Under the pieces are notes generated by a model. That model was not told the DNA's origin. It ran no database searches and saw only the letters and a list, made by a program, of their open reading frames with translations. Of a DNA stretch of 64,000 nucleotides, positions 24,841 to 36,985 are shown piece by piece (position 1 is the first letter of the stretch; each line of letters starts with the position of its first letter). Source of the stretch: Chlorophyllum brunneum (taxonomy: Eukaryota; Basidiomycota; Agaricomycetes; Agaricales; Agaricaceae); the NCBI GenBank assembly GCA_963576785.1, contig OY756151.1:372001-436000 (forward strand), given 5' to 3'. The translations under genes were made by a program, and so were the position numbers.

Positions 24841-27000
24841 TATCCTTCTTAATCTCTTACCACCACCTTCCTCTTTTGGATAGGTGCTTGATATGGACAA
24901 GAGATTAGCTACACTATGTCTAGAAACATCAGTACCCCCAATCCATCCTAGGATGAGGAGATTACCTCTGAGTCCTTTTATGGAACTGCTACTAGCTCCA
25001 GTAACAAGTCCAGATTACAACTGAAGTATGAGTAGAAGAGAGCCAGAGTAGCCTTCTCCACAGGATCTACTACCAGACCATTAGGATTGGAGACAAATAT
25101 TGAAGCTGGAATGGAGTCCAGTACCTTTGAGATACCATCCCTTCTCCCTACCACATTATTGACTAAGCCTCTCATCCCTCCCTTGACCCCCACCACTTCT
25201 ATCCCATATACTGTCTGGTTCAGTAGTCAGCATGGGCCATTCAACTAGACCTCTTCCTGGTCCAATGTAATCCTACATGCTAGTCAGGCTTTTGCCTCAC
25301 TTGCTTGGATCCACAATATGGACAATGTCTTATCAACAGACATTTCCTCTACCCTCAATGCCTGCAGTAGTTTTTTTTACTACTGTGTTCACTTTGGAAT
25401 CCTTGAAAGATCATTCCACTCTTTCCACCTTGGGGAAAGACACTTCTATTACTGCCCTGTGCCAGGAGGTAGTAACCCAAACTTCCTCCCCAGTTGCCCC
25501 TATCCCCCTACAGCCCCTCTCTCTATCCCACGGATCTGCTGAAGTAAGTGGTGATATGACTATGCCTAGCATTTCACAGCTTTCTGTGACCCTACCAGTC
25601 TCCTCTGTCCCTACACATGATAAGAGTACATTACATATTTCCTCCTCCCATGGTCCCTCTTCTAGGCCCTCATGAGACTCCCATTGCTTAAGGCCAGCAC
25701 ACATACCAGTGCCCACTGCCCTTATTTTTCCCACACTAGTGCCAACCAAAAAGTCCTATACTACTGCTACTGCTACTGATCCTACCACCTTGGTCCACAT
25801 GACCAAGGCATTTCCTTACCTCCTCCCAGACTGCATCATGGCAGTATACCAGGCCACCACATCACCTCCTAAATGCATTCTGAAGATGCACTCTACTACT
25901 ACTGGTCCCAACCACTACCAAATCCTCTTAGCACTTGATACCAGGACTACTAATGTTGACTTCCCAGTACTTATCAAAAGTGCTAATAATACTCTTTTCT
26001 ATGCCAAGTCTGCCCTCTGGGCAGATAGGGCACACTTTGCTTATGGTGACATTACTGTCACCATCTCTGTTGTCCCTCTACTAATGAGATTACCCTCATT
26101 GCCAATGTTGCCAAGCAGCCCCTAGGCCTTAAGACCTCAGTTGCAGCCACTTTCTCTAGGTCCAAGTCCTATCTGAAGGTCCTGGACATTCCCTTCAAAG
26201 CCCCCAGCACTACTCACCATATTTCAGTTGCTAAAATTACTGAGACACTTAAGGCCTCTCACCTTTCTTTACTTAAACTCACAGATACCCCACATATTAT
26301 AAAGAACTTCTATTGCTCAGACTTAACCACTGTTTGGTTTAATGTCTGGAACTCCCAGTCTGGAGCTGCCACCAAGAAACTTGCTGGCAAACATGTCTAT
26401 ATTGGTGGCTATGAATGTCTTATCAAACTTGCACATGCAAACTCTAGGATTCCCCAGTGTAGTCATTGCTGGAAATAGGGCCATCTAACTTCTACCTATA
26501 GGTCCAAAAGCCTCAAGTGCCCCTAATGCAGAGGTCCCCACTAAGTGGAACACTACCTTCTCCTTTCTGAATGCTGTAAGAGTAATACCAAAGCCAAACC
26601 CCTAATCTCTGCCACTTCCAAGGGTGTGTTTTGCCCCCACACTGCCCACTACTTAAACTACAGTGGAAATTATACAGCAAATGAGCCAAAATGCTTATTC
26701 TGGGCCCACTGCTTCAAAGCTGGCTAGATCCAGTGTTGTTATGAGGAGATAAGAGTTTAAAAGAAAGGGATAAGAGTACTGATCAATCACATTGAGTAGT
26801 TCCTCTGTTTGTTCTCTACTATATTATCATTTGGACTTTCTAGTCTACATGCACTTGTAGTTTAATGTACTACTTCGTCAATAAAGTTTTTCAGATGTAG
26901 GTTGGAGAGCCCTGTATTGTACTTGTAGTAGGTATATAGTAGACTGCATTTGAGCCCCACTTTAAATATTGATGATGCAAAAAAAATAAAAATAAAAAGG
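24841..27000 (+). mobile_element. ORF1-only LINE derivative
   Basis: Flanked by an 11-bp duplication with one mismatch (24830-24840 and 27001-27011). The 5' end is near-identical in plan to LINE-1 (CTCTTACCACCACCTTCCT in both), and the 3' end shares the AGACTGCATT(T)GAGC block and an A-rich tail (aaaaaaaataaaaataaaaa) with the other LINEs. It carries ORF1 but no endonuclease or RT. Both true ends are present, so it is an internal-deletion derivative rather than a 5' truncation, and would have needed a helper in trans. Confidence 0.75.
24920..26730 (+). pseudogene. LINE ORF1 (Gag-like, Cys/His-rich)
   Basis: Long Ser/Thr/Pro-rich N-terminal region, a central domain (about 25760-26400; ALDTRTTNVDFPVLIKSA, GHVYIGG-like VYIGGYECLI), then Cys/His knuckles from about 26455 (CSHCWK*GHLTSTY, KCP*CRGPH, CPHTAHYLNYSG), the pattern of Tad1-like LINE ORF1 proteins. 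Stops fall at TGG/CGA-type codons. Predicted RNA-binding nucleoprotein; now inactive. Confidence 0.75.
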
Positions 27001-27416
27001 ATAGTACCAGACAAGTAGGTGATAGTAGAAGCAACTTTGGAATTGTCAGCTTTGAACTGGTAAGGATTGGTAACAAAATAAAGGATGCATTGAAAGACCC
27101 AATCTTTTAGTTTGAGAGGGTCTGAGCCATCAAAGATGTCCAGTTTGTGAGCCTTGATTTTAGAATGGTTGTTACGAGCTAAAAAACTAGGGTATTCTTG
27201 CCTGTCCAAAGTTTTGGCCAGACAAGATAAAGTATAGGCCATAGCATGAGTGGGGTCCATAGGTAGTTTGTTATTATCTTTGGACAAGTTGTCATTGTCA
27301 CCTTTGGCAACTGGTTTGTTGATGGTAATAGGTGGTTGGGTAGTAATAGAGGTTTGTGTAGGTTTTATGGGTACAGAAAGCGGGTGAGATAAGTAGTCAT
27401 AAGAGGAAAGAAACAA
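27001..27416 (-). pseudogene. Gypsy-2 gag, N-terminal half
   Basis: Minus strand from about 27416: Pro/Thr/Asn-rich N terminus, then IKAHKLDIFDGSDPLKLKDW and FVTNPYQFKADNSK, a typical capsid N half. The frame is cut at YLSGT by the LINE insertion (27000) and resumes at 24840. Start codon not proven. Confidence 0.8.
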
Positions 27417-27639
27417 TACTAGAGATATCAGTCTGATAATATTATTAAGTACAAGACTAAAGACAAGAATACAGTCCTTATAGAATGGTGGACTGGATAG
27501 ATGGAGGACCTTGGCTTTAGCTTGTATGCTACACTCCTCCAGGTATCATAGTGGTCTTCACTTAGATAATCTCTTGTCATTAGGATAAAGGTCAAATGTA
27601 GGTAGTGGATGAGCAGAAGCATTACTTGTATAGTAGAGA

Positions 27640-28030
27640 ATGGTAGAAAGAGATAGCCAGAGACTAAGTGGATTATCAGACTACTAAATACAAGGATACC
27701 AAGAACTACTTATATACTAGTAGTAGAAAAGTATTGGAAAGTCAACAGATAAGATAACAGAGTAACTAGACAGAAAAAGGTAAGAATGACATTATATGAT
27801 ATCAGTAACAGAAATATGACATGATAATACAACAGGTGATACTGAAGAATAGAGTAATAGAGGTAAAAAGGAATCAGAATGTAAAAGAAAACAAGATGGA
27901 CAAAAGTGGATGGAAACAAATATAGGAAAGGTTGATTGATAAGTCTGAAACAAAGATAAGTATAATCTGTAAGTGATCCTCCATGCAAGCTAAAGACCTG
28001 AACTAAGGTAGAATCATGTCTATGTACAGG
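27640..28030 (-). other. Possible gypsy-2 5' LTR / junction with gypsy-1 copy 2
   Basis: AT-rich segment upstream (minus sense) of the gypsy-2 leader, with a TAGTATATAAGTAG TATA-like box and a TACCA end near 27648. That position and promoter fit a 5' LTR, but no second copy exists in the window and the right border with the truncated gypsy-1 copy (about 28010-28030) is not sharp. Confidence 0.35.
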
Positions 28031-31000
28031 CATGTGAGTTACCAGTTGTAATAGGTTTGTGATAAGGGAAAAGAAGTTAGCTGTTAAATATATTATGTAT
28101 TGCCCATGTTTCAGGTAGTTCCAGTTGGTAACTTGTTTCACCTATTTTTGCTTTTATTTGGAATAGCCCATAACATTTGTGATCTAGCTTCTTGGATAGT
28201 CTTGTTGTTGTTCACTTTGAGCCATACTTGTTTTCCTGGAATATACTTGTGTTCTGGTTTGGTGCTGTTATATTTCTCCATTTGATTCTGGCTGTGTTGT
28301 AGTATTTGATTGTTTCTTATTGCATGTCTTGTAACTCCTGTATTTGTTCCATGATTGCAGGTACCTTGGCTATATTTGTTATATCTCCTTTCTAAGGGTG
28401 TTATCCATAAACTATTTGGAATGGCAAGTATCCAGTGGCAGTGTAGATTTTGTCATTGTATTGGAATTCTACTGTAGTTAGCCATTTCTTCCAGTTGTTC
28501 TGTGTATGGTTTATTATATTTCTGAGGTATGTCTCAACCTCCTGGTTGATACACTCTATCTGACCATTGGTTTGTGGGTAATATACTGTAAAAATGAGTT
28601 TTGTTAGGTATCAGTTGCCTAGCATAGTTCTGCCATAAATTTTGATGTAAATTACAGACCCTTATTACTGATGATCCTACAGGGTATTCCATGCATTCTC
28701 TATATATCATCTTGATATATATCTCCTAACTCCTTGGATGACAGGGTGGTGTTGACTGTATGCAGTCTGATCATTTTGCTGAAATGATCTACTATGACAA
28801 GTATTGCATCATATCTATCTGACTCTGGTCTTATCATATCAATTGAGATTTCTTCCCAAGGTTCCATTGGTATCAGTAGTGAGTAGAGATATGTCATGGG
28901 CCTTATTCAGAGTATCTTGTTTTGTTGGCATATGTTATATTTCTTAATGTATTGTTTAACATTATTGCATATTTGAGGCCACCAATAAGTCCATTTAAGA
29001 AGTTCAATCATCTGATATTGTCCTGGGTGTCCTACATTGGTTTTGTTATGATACTGTTGGAGTATTTCCTATTATAATTTGCTGTTAGGTAGTGGTACAT
29101 ATATTCTTCCTTTGAACATCAGTAATCCATTGTCTTCCCATATCTCCTCTGGTCATTTTTTCTTTTCTTTCAACCACTGTGTTTTCCTTTTTGTTTTCTT
29201 TTGGGGTTGGTGTTTCAATTCTTCCTCTCCTGAAACTTCCCAGATTTGTCAAATCTTGGTAATTGTGTTGTTAAATGGATGGTCAGGTAGTAAGATGATG
29301 TTGGTGTTGTCTTGAGTAGTATCTAGTTTTGTCAATCTTGATAACATGTCTGCTTTTGTGTTGGTTTTCCCAGAAATGTGTTTTAGTGTGTAATAATATT
29401 CTTGTAGCTCCATCTGCCATCTTGTTTGTCATTTTGTAAGTTGCTGTGGTTTGTGGAAGTATTCCAGATTTTTGTGGTCAATCCATATTTCAAAAGGTTC
29501 TTCTATATCAAGTAGGTACTATATTTTGATTACTTCTCAGATTACTAGTAGTTCTTTGTCATAGATTTGGTAGTTGTGTTCTGCAAGTGTCATCATTCTT
29601 GAGTGGAAAACAATCAGGTACTAGTGTTCTTTCTACTTCTGTGATAGTACTGCTCCTACTCCATAGTCTGATATATCTACTTCTACCCTGTATTGTCCCT
29701 TGTTCTGTGGCATTGTTAGTACTGGTTTACTTGTGACCTTCTCCTTAATTTTCTTGAAGGCTTGCTGTTGTTGCTCTGTCCATGTCCATTGAGTATCCTT
29801 CTTCTTCAACTTGTGTAAGGGGGCTGCTATGTTACTGAAATTGTGTATGAACTATTGGTAGAAGTTTGCAAAACCTAGGAATTTTTTGATATCCTTCAGG
29901 GATTTGGGTATTAGCCATTCTTTTACTACTTTCACCTTTTCCTCCTCTATTTTAATACTGCTCTGTCCAACTACAAATCCTAGTATTGGTAGTTCTTTTG
30001 TATCAAATAAGCATTTTGTTCTCTTGAAGTATAACTAATGTTTGGCTGTGATGTTAAGGAACTGCTTTGTTCTTTCCTCAAGTTCCTTCTGTATAGTTCC
30101 CAGGATAACAAAGTCATTCATATAGTTGATGACTGCTCCTTTATGTAACATTTCCCAGAATACTGTGTTCATCATCCTTTAGAATGTTGCTGGTGAGTTG
30201 CTTATTCTGAAAAACATGACTGTTGGCTTGAATATTGTTTGTTACAAATGCTACTTTCCACTTATTGCCTTCTCTTATCCAGATGTTGTTATATCCCCAA
30301 ATGGTTTGTTGAATACCTTTGTATCTTTGAGTTGATTGATAACTTTGCTTATAAGTGAAAGTAGTGTTTTGTCCTTGATTATGTATTTGTTCAGCTTCTT
30401 GTAGTCCTGTACCAGTTGTTTGGTTCCATCCTTCTTGGATATAAAGAAGCATAGAGTGGCATAGGGGGATTGTGATGGTTGAATTTGTCCTGAGATAATA
30501 TTTTTGTCAAGGAATTTTTGTAGTTCTTACTTTTCTGTTATTATCATAGGGTAGACTTTGAACTGTAGTACCAGTGGTGCATCTTCTGACAGGTTTATCT
30601 CATGGTCCCATATTGTGTGTTTGGGCAGTTTATTGAAGTTTTTCTTGTTAAACAAGTGTGTATTGCTATAGGTATGTTGGTAGGTCTTCTGTGTTCATCT
30701 GATTGGTCTTCTTTTCCTCCATATGTTTCTTGACCATGCATATTCTCTCATTGAACTGTATATCATTGTGTTGTGTGGTGCAATCCTTTGGACATCTTGT
30801 GAAGCATATTATGTTGTTTGTTCAATTGATCTCAGAGTTATGTTTGACAAGCCAGTCATGTCTGAGATATAAGTCTGTACTCTCTAGTTGTGTTACCATT
30901 GTTTCAATTTCTTCCATGTGTTTTCCATTGTTTAATACCAGGTATACTGTATCTGTTATCTTGCCTTTCTTATTTTCAGTCCTATCAGCATTGATTACTC

Positions 31001-32803
31001 TTATCAGAGTTTCAAGGGGTTTGGTTGGGATTTGTTCTTCTTCTATTACCCTTTAAGCTATGTACATATGGGTATATCTGGAGTCTACTAGTGTAGTGAT
31101 TTGTTTGGGACCCTTTGTTATTCTGATGGTTGAGTCAAGGAGAAGTTATGCATCAAGTTTCATTTTTGTAGGATCACATATTGTCTATTGTAAAATAAAA
31201 CAGGAACTTTAGCTTTATTGGCTCACAGGTTTGTGTCTACTCAAAGCTTTTGGAAAAATCCTCCTTTACCTCTTCTTCTTATTTAGTCTCCTTGGTAATC
31301 CTCCTGATATGTACTTTCTTTGGTACTTTACAATTCTTTGAAATGTAACCTTGCTTACTACAATTATAGCACACTATTTTGGTATATATGACTTTTGTCT
31401 TCTTGCAGCAGTATTTGACAATATGTTCCTATAGGTTGCAATTATAATACTTTGATTTGCCATTCTAATTGGTATCTGCTCTTTGTCTTCTGATCTTTAT
31501 TGGTTGTCTTCCACCTCCATATGTGACTCCTGTGCTTGTTCTGACATCTCCATGGGTAATGTCTGTAGTTTCATATCCCTGTCCTACTGCAAGGATTATA
31601 GTTCTCCATTTGTTGTATGTGTTCAGGATCAAGACTGTCAGAGAGCCTACAATAGTTCTGATAATATCTGCTCTAGTGTGTTGTTTGAGAAGGAAGATGG
31701 CATGTGGATTGTCTATCCCAGCTTAGGTTTTCAATGCTTCAGACTTTATCAAGAAGTCCACAGTGTTCCTCTTTTCTTGTTTGAACAATTCAATTTCCCC
31801 TTTTGCTATTGCTTTCCTGTTCTCCAAGGAGAATGTGGCTACCATCTCTGTTGCAAAGTCATTGAATGCCAGTGTTTTCTTATCCAGGATTGCCTGCAAC
31901 TTGGTATTGGCATAAGGACTTACTAGTCCTCCTTTCATTTGTGCTAATACTCCAATTATTTTTTGTTCATTATCATCAATTTTATTGAAGAGTGTCCATA
32001 AGGACATTGCTCTCTACCAATTGTCAAACTTGGTTCTATCTCCATTGAAATATCCTGGTTCTGGGGCTAAGTTCTTTGGGAAATTGATTTCATCAGTCAT
32101 TTCTGATTCTGATTCTGATTTGCTATATTTGTTCTTGTAAGTCTTGGTGATATCTATATTGGATGTAGTTTCAGTGACTCCTATATCAAATGTAGTCTCA
32201 GCAACTTCTGTGTTGAATAAGGTCTTGAAGAGAGCTGCTTTTTTGTCTATACTGTATTTGGATTTCTGTTATTTGAGTCCTTCAGGGACTTCAGGTTCTG
32301 TTTATTATTTGGATCTGGTGGTTACAGATGATTCCTAAATATCTGTTGGTCTCAGAGTTCTGGGTCTTCTCAGTGTTCTCGATAAGCTACTACTGCTCAT
32401 ATACTATCATCCTAATTAGAGGCTATTATTCCAAGCCTAGCTACAGATAGTGGTACCTCTCTTGCAAGGTGAGTCAAATGATACTTTACCAAATGTTACA
32501 ACCTTAGTCTAGAACTCAGGTTACAAGTCTTTGGATAAAGACAAGGAAGTAGAGAAAAGAAAAAGAGATGATACAATTGGTAAAGTGTAAGAAATATATC
32601 AAGTATTACTATACTTTATATACTAGCGGTAGTTACTAAGAATAGGGGAATGGAGTAACAGAGTCATAAGATATGAGTAGAGCAAGTCAGAAAGAGTACA
32701 GCTTTAAGGAGTGAAACAAGAGATGAAATGGATATAGTGAAATAATAAGTATGGGATGATAGGCACATAATAGGAATGTAATGTCTATCTATAGTTCATA
32801 ACA
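28030..32803 (-). mobile_element. Gypsy-1 copy 2, 3'-truncated, minus strand
   Basis: Starts with a 310-bp 5' LTR (32803 down to 32494) and follows the plus-strand element colinearly: gag (32360-31250, with the FNKIDDNEQKIIGVL block and knuckles), protease (about 31080-30830), RT (about 30540-29950), RNase H, integrase (about 28900-28400), then stops near 28030 at the equivalent of about 17150. No 3' LTR and no third ORF. The RT shows YMNDFVI in place of YMDDFVI near 30125. It was inserted into a minus-strand LINE 3' UTR (32804 onward). Confidence 0.88.
32494..32803 (-). repeat. Gypsy-1 LTR (copy 2, 5')
   Basis: 310 bp, TGTTATGAAC...ACAACCTTAGTC block inverted, ending TGTAACA in the LTR sense; the TATA box ACTTTATATACTAG is visible. 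The adjacent internal bases match 12698-12723 of the full element. Confidence 0.9.
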
Positions 32804-33384
32804 CACAAGAGTGATAGAAGTAGAAGCAAGATTAAATAAAATAGTAGACAAGTAAGATAAGAGAAATAGTTTTGAAAGCCATAACTGAAAGCACAAGGAA
32901 AAGAAAAAGAAAAAAGGGCTCACATTGGAGTAGACCCAAATCTCTGGTAAACAGGAGAATATAGCAGATGGAGGGATTGTGCCCATTGTTGAAATTGGGG
33001 TACTCCAGGTTCTAGAGGAAAGATGAAGGCTGTAGGGTTATGCCACAGAAAGTTGGCAAGCAGGACTGAGTTCTTGCAGGTGCCAGGGCTAATTGAAGCA
33101 AAAGGAGCAGACATGGATTTGCTCAGATTTGTGCTCATATATCTTGTTTGTAGAGCTAGCCAAGTTGAAGATGATGCAGATTTTGCAACTATCTGAGTAG
33201 AGCAGCTTCCTATTGGTAGTATAAGACCAGGTAGGCTTGCCATCAGCAAAGGTGTCTGGAAGGTTAGATGTAAGGTAGTTGAAGATGATGTGTTTACCAC
33301 TATAGGTAAGACAGGATGGGGAACCCTTTCTTCTGCAAGAAGGGGGGTTCTTTTTTCCACCTTGGTTGTTCCTGCCTTTGGCAA
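32804..33384 (-). mobile_element. LINE 3' fragment (ORF2 C-terminus), minus strand
   Basis: Minus-strand translation ends NPTAFIFPLEP...RFGSTPM, matching the ORF2 end of LINE-1 (NPTVFSFPLEP...RRFGSAPT), preceded by a Cys/His-rich stretch (CKICIIFNL). Downstream (32804-32900) matches the LINE-1 3' UTR (TCTACTATTTTAT). Its remaining 3' UTR was displaced by gypsy-1 copy 2. Confidence 0.7.
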
Positions 33385-33923
33385 AAAAAAACTGTTTGTT
33401 TGGTTGATATTAGAGTGTGGAGAGTGACGTTTGGCTACTGCTGAACTCTCACATCATCTCCAAAAGAGTCTTTTTGGATCAAAAATCTCGGAGCACCCAT
33501 CACTAGGTCAGAGCATCATCATAAACATCCCAAAGTCAAGTCTTCTGTCCCTCTTTCCCATTTCTATGCCTCCTTCATTTCTATTTCATAACTGTAAGCT
33601 ATCCCCTTTAAGTCCAATTGTAGGTCTACACTGTAGATGATCATCTGGAAAAAGTCCCAAATAAATAATATATTCTCCCTAACCTCTTCCTTCCTTCTCT
33701 CTTCTCCGTCCTACCTTTATAGTATAAAAACATTATCAATCCATTTGTACCTGGTCCCCTATTGTTCTACACCTTGTCCATAGATGATTACTTTCATTTT
33801 CTTCCCTTTTTTCGGTCTAATTACTTTATTAAAATGTACCTTGGCATATTTAGTGAGTTCCAGAGTGCAGAATTTATTACCCACTTTGGGAGTATGATTG
33901 TTCATCACACTGGTTATGTTATT
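33385..33923. other. Unassigned AT-rich stretch between LINE fragments
   Basis: No convincing coding region or repeat similarity seen. Its right end, ctggttatgttatt, is repeated after the following LINE/LTR pair (about 35092-35105), marking a target duplication. Confidence 0.5.
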
Positions 33924-34788
33924 CTTTTTTTTTTCTTTTTTTTTTAAATCATCAATTTATATAGCAGTGCTTGATTACAGTCTGCATGTCTATACATACA
34001 AAAGCAGAACATACAGAATGTTCGGAGCAAGGAACGTAAACTACAAGCAAACTAACCCCACGAGACTTGGTGCTATCTAGTATGTACACTAGAGAGATGT
34101 TTGGTACTTAAGTTGATCAGTGGGAAAGAAAAAGAAAAAGAGAGATCAGAAAAGAGAGAGTGAGAGAGAAAAACTGATAGATGAGAAACTATTGACTCAC
34201 AAACACAAGAGAAAACAACAAATGGTACTAGCATGTGGAGAAGCATTACCCAGACACTACAGAAATGATGGACTTTGAATGAAAACTATCATAAAATAGT
34301 AGATGAGTAGGAAAGAGAGAGATATAGAAATGGAAATGAAGTCCATAACCAGGAGAGCACAAGAAAAAGGAGAGAAAGAAAGAACTCACATAGGCACGGA
34401 CCCAAACCTCTGATGGACTTGACAATGATGCAACAGAAATATTGAACCAGCACAGATACAAGAGTGATCAGGTTCCAGAGGGAAGCTGAATGTAGTAGGA
34501 TTGCAATATAAGAAGTTGACAAACTTCTTGATGGTGTTGATGCTATAGTGGTGATCAAAGTTCTGATACTGGTAGAGGATGTACAACCTAGTTTGGACCA
34601 GTTGGTTGTTGTAGTGGTGGCATGATAAATCCTTATTAGAGAAGAACCTGAGGCAGTACTCTCCAACTAGAGTATGACATAAAATGGCACAACAAGCTTG
34701 TGCAAAGAGCTGGGGCTGGTATCCACATTCTCATATCCAAGGGCCAGATTTGATATGTAACAGTAAGGTGAAGGCCCCATTTGTTATG
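33924..34788 (-). mobile_element. 5'-truncated LINE copy 2
   Basis: The plus strand shows the inverted poly(A) as a T run (33924-33945), then the LINE 3' UTR (TACCAAACATCTCTCTAGTG in the LINE sense) and the end of ORF2 (NPTTFSFPLEP, RFGSVPM). It ends at the equivalent of LINE-1 position about 22201. The target duplication tggttatgttatt lies at 33911-33923 and beyond the adjacent LTR. Confidence 0.85.
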
Positions 34789-35086
34789 ACCTTAGTCTAT
34801 GACTCAGGTAGCAAGTCTTTGGATAAAGACAAGGAAGTAGAGAAAGAGTAAGGGATGATACAATTGGTAAAGTGTAAGGAATACATCAAGTATTACTACA
34901 CTTTATATACTAGTGGTGATTGCTAATAATAAGGGCACAGAGTAAAGGAGTCATACGGATGAATAGAATGAGTCAAGAAGAGAACAGCCTTAAGGGATGA
35001 AACAAGGAGGTGAAACAGCTACATAAGAATGATGAATGTGACAGGCATATGATAAGAATGTACTATTTTATCTATAGTTTGTAACA
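34789..35086 (-). repeat. Gypsy-1 solo LTR
   Basis: 298-bp LTR in minus orientation, flanked by ccatt (34784-34788) and ctatt (35087-35091), a target duplication with one transition. It landed exactly at the 5' truncation point of LINE copy 2. Confidence 0.85.
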
Positions 35087-35339
35087 CTATTCTGGTTATG
35101 TTATTTTGTTCTTCATCTTTGTCTTACACCATCATAACAGTATCTGGCTCTTATCAATTGAAGGAATAATCCATGTATTAGACCAAAAAGATTGAGATAG
35201 CAGATATAGAGTAAAAGCCCCAAAATTGGGCTGCCTGGCAAAGTGAGTAAGAGTCAAGAAGCTGCAATATCCAACAACTAGGTGCTTTGCAACATGTCAG
35301 GCATTCAACTTCCCAGACCTTTAGGCACAAAGGTGTGAC

Positions 35340-36985
35340 TCTGAGTGAAGAGTTAGCAAGAGGGTGGGATAGTGAGCTGAAGAAAGGAATTTTGAAGCTG
35401 TGGGTTTGTCTGTACATAGGGAGCAAGAATCTGTACATGTTTGGTAAGGTACAGCCTAAAAGTGTCACTCTTTCAGCAATCTTTGGCTTTGACCACTTCA
35501 AAGAAAACCTTTCACAGAAGGTACTCCAGAGTAGAGCTACTTCAGATTGTATAACTTTGTCTCAGGTCAAGTCCTGCCTTCTTTGCTTCATGGATTTTAC
35601 TAGACTGTTCACCCTACTCTTACTAATGATAGTCCATTCTCACATCTAAGGCACTCTGCACATAGTTCCTCAAATCAGACTGTTACTGTCTGACCTTCTA
35701 TCATACTCTCTCTAAATACAAGTTTGGCATTTAACATGAGACACATGACTGGCTCCAAACAATTGTCTGGCCCAACTGATGTCAAGATCAGCAAGTACCC
35801 CAGTCTATTGACTATCTCCGACACAAATCAGCTGAGCAAGCCCTCTACATGTAGCAAAGCATATTTTCATTTGCAAACTACAGCAGTAGCTCTTTCCTCT
35901 ATCTCAAGATGTGAGCAAATAGAGCCTCTGCCTTACTGTCCCACCTCAATTCTGGTCCATGGATATGAGAGTATGGATATTCACCACAATTGTTTATATG
36001 TATGTACTGAACCATTCTATGTTATGCCCCCATTGGAGAGTACTAACTGAGATTCTTCCCTCACAAAGACCTCTCTTATTATTACTGTGGTAACCAGCTC
36101 ATTCAGACCTACTCCCACATCCTCCATCATTGTCAACACTTCAATCATTATCTCTCCATCACCACTATCAAGGAGTTAACCAACTTCTTACAATACAACC
36201 TCTTAGTCTTCACTTTCCCTCTGGAACCTGAGGTACCAGAACATCTATAACAGGTACAATCACTACTACTACATTGTCTAGTTCACCAGAGATGTGGGTC
36301 CACTCCTGAGTAAGTTCTCTTCTGTCATCATTTTCTTTGTGCTTTCAGTTATGGACCTTTAACTCCATTTCTCTTTTCTCCCCCTTTCCACTCATCTACT
36401 ATTTTATATAGTCTTCATTCTCTATTCATCATTCCTGTGGTGTTTGGACAGTGCCTCTTCACACACTAGTACAGTTCATTGTTTTCCATTTGAGTTGTGA
36501 TTCAGTAGTTTTTCCTCATCAGGTTCTATCCATTTCTTTCTCTTTCTCTCTTTCTCTTGGTCTTGACAAATAATGTATGTACCAAAGATTACTCTAGGTT
36601 ACAATTTAGATAATATTGAGTTTTGCAAGATTAGCTTACTTTTCTCTTCTCTAAACATTTTGTACTTGTACTTTTCTGTATGTATGTACACATAGACTGC
36701 ATTCAAGCACTGCTATATTAATTGTTGATAAAAAAAAAAAAAAAAAAAAAGTCCTGTCTTCTTTGCTACCAGTGTTAGAACCTTCAAGAATTCAGCTTTG
36801 GTAAGAGGGCAGTAGAAATTTTGGTACTTGTAGGAAAACAGGTAAGCATAAGAGAAGAGGGGGAAGGTTGACTTGCAAATGGTTATTGAAGGCTATCTCA
36901 GGGTCAGTAACACTGTTTTGCTTGGACCAATAGCTGTTCTTGCCTCTAATTGGGCTGGTCTTGGTCTTGGGGATATGGGTCACTA
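35340..36985 (-). pseudogene. Tyrosine recombinase of DIRS-like element
   Basis: On the minus strand, 36985-36768 holds KTKTSPIRG and DPEIAFNNHLQVN; after LINE copy 3 the frame resumes at 35587 with KAGLDLRQSYTI, STLEYLL, then LYLTKHVQILAPYVQ near 35400. In related proteins this segment bears the HxxR box and the catalytic Tyr; here the Arg positions are stops (TGA from CGA), so it is dead. The role was circular cDNA integration, inferred from family. Confidence 0.65.
35588..36750 (+). mobile_element. 5'-truncated LINE copy 3
   Basis: Ends in poly(A) at 36730-36750. The target duplication gtcctgccttctttgct (35571-35587) is repeated as gtcctgtcttctttgct (36751-36767). Contains a decayed ORF2 tail (NLLVFTFPLEPE near 36210) and the LINE 3' UTR, with CpGs of LINE-1 replaced by TpG/CpA. 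Confidence 0.9.

Larger units (their letters stand above)
9240..27650 (-). mobile_element. Gypsy-2: decayed Ty3/gypsy chromovirus, split by two nested elements
   Basis: On the minus strand the order is leader (about 27620-27420), gag N half (27416-27001), gag C half (24840-24250), zinc knuckle (12380-12310, continuous with 24216 once gypsy-1 is removed), protease, RT, RNase H, integrase and chromodomain (to about 9250). This is the standard Ty3/gypsy chromovirus order. It is interrupted by gypsy-1 (12392-24211; caata on both sides) and an ORF1-only LINE (24841-27000; atagtatcaga and atagtaccaga). Many stops and CpG loss mark it as dead and older than its inserts. No 3' LTR is recognisable at the left end, so the copy is probably truncated. 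Confidence 0.85.
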
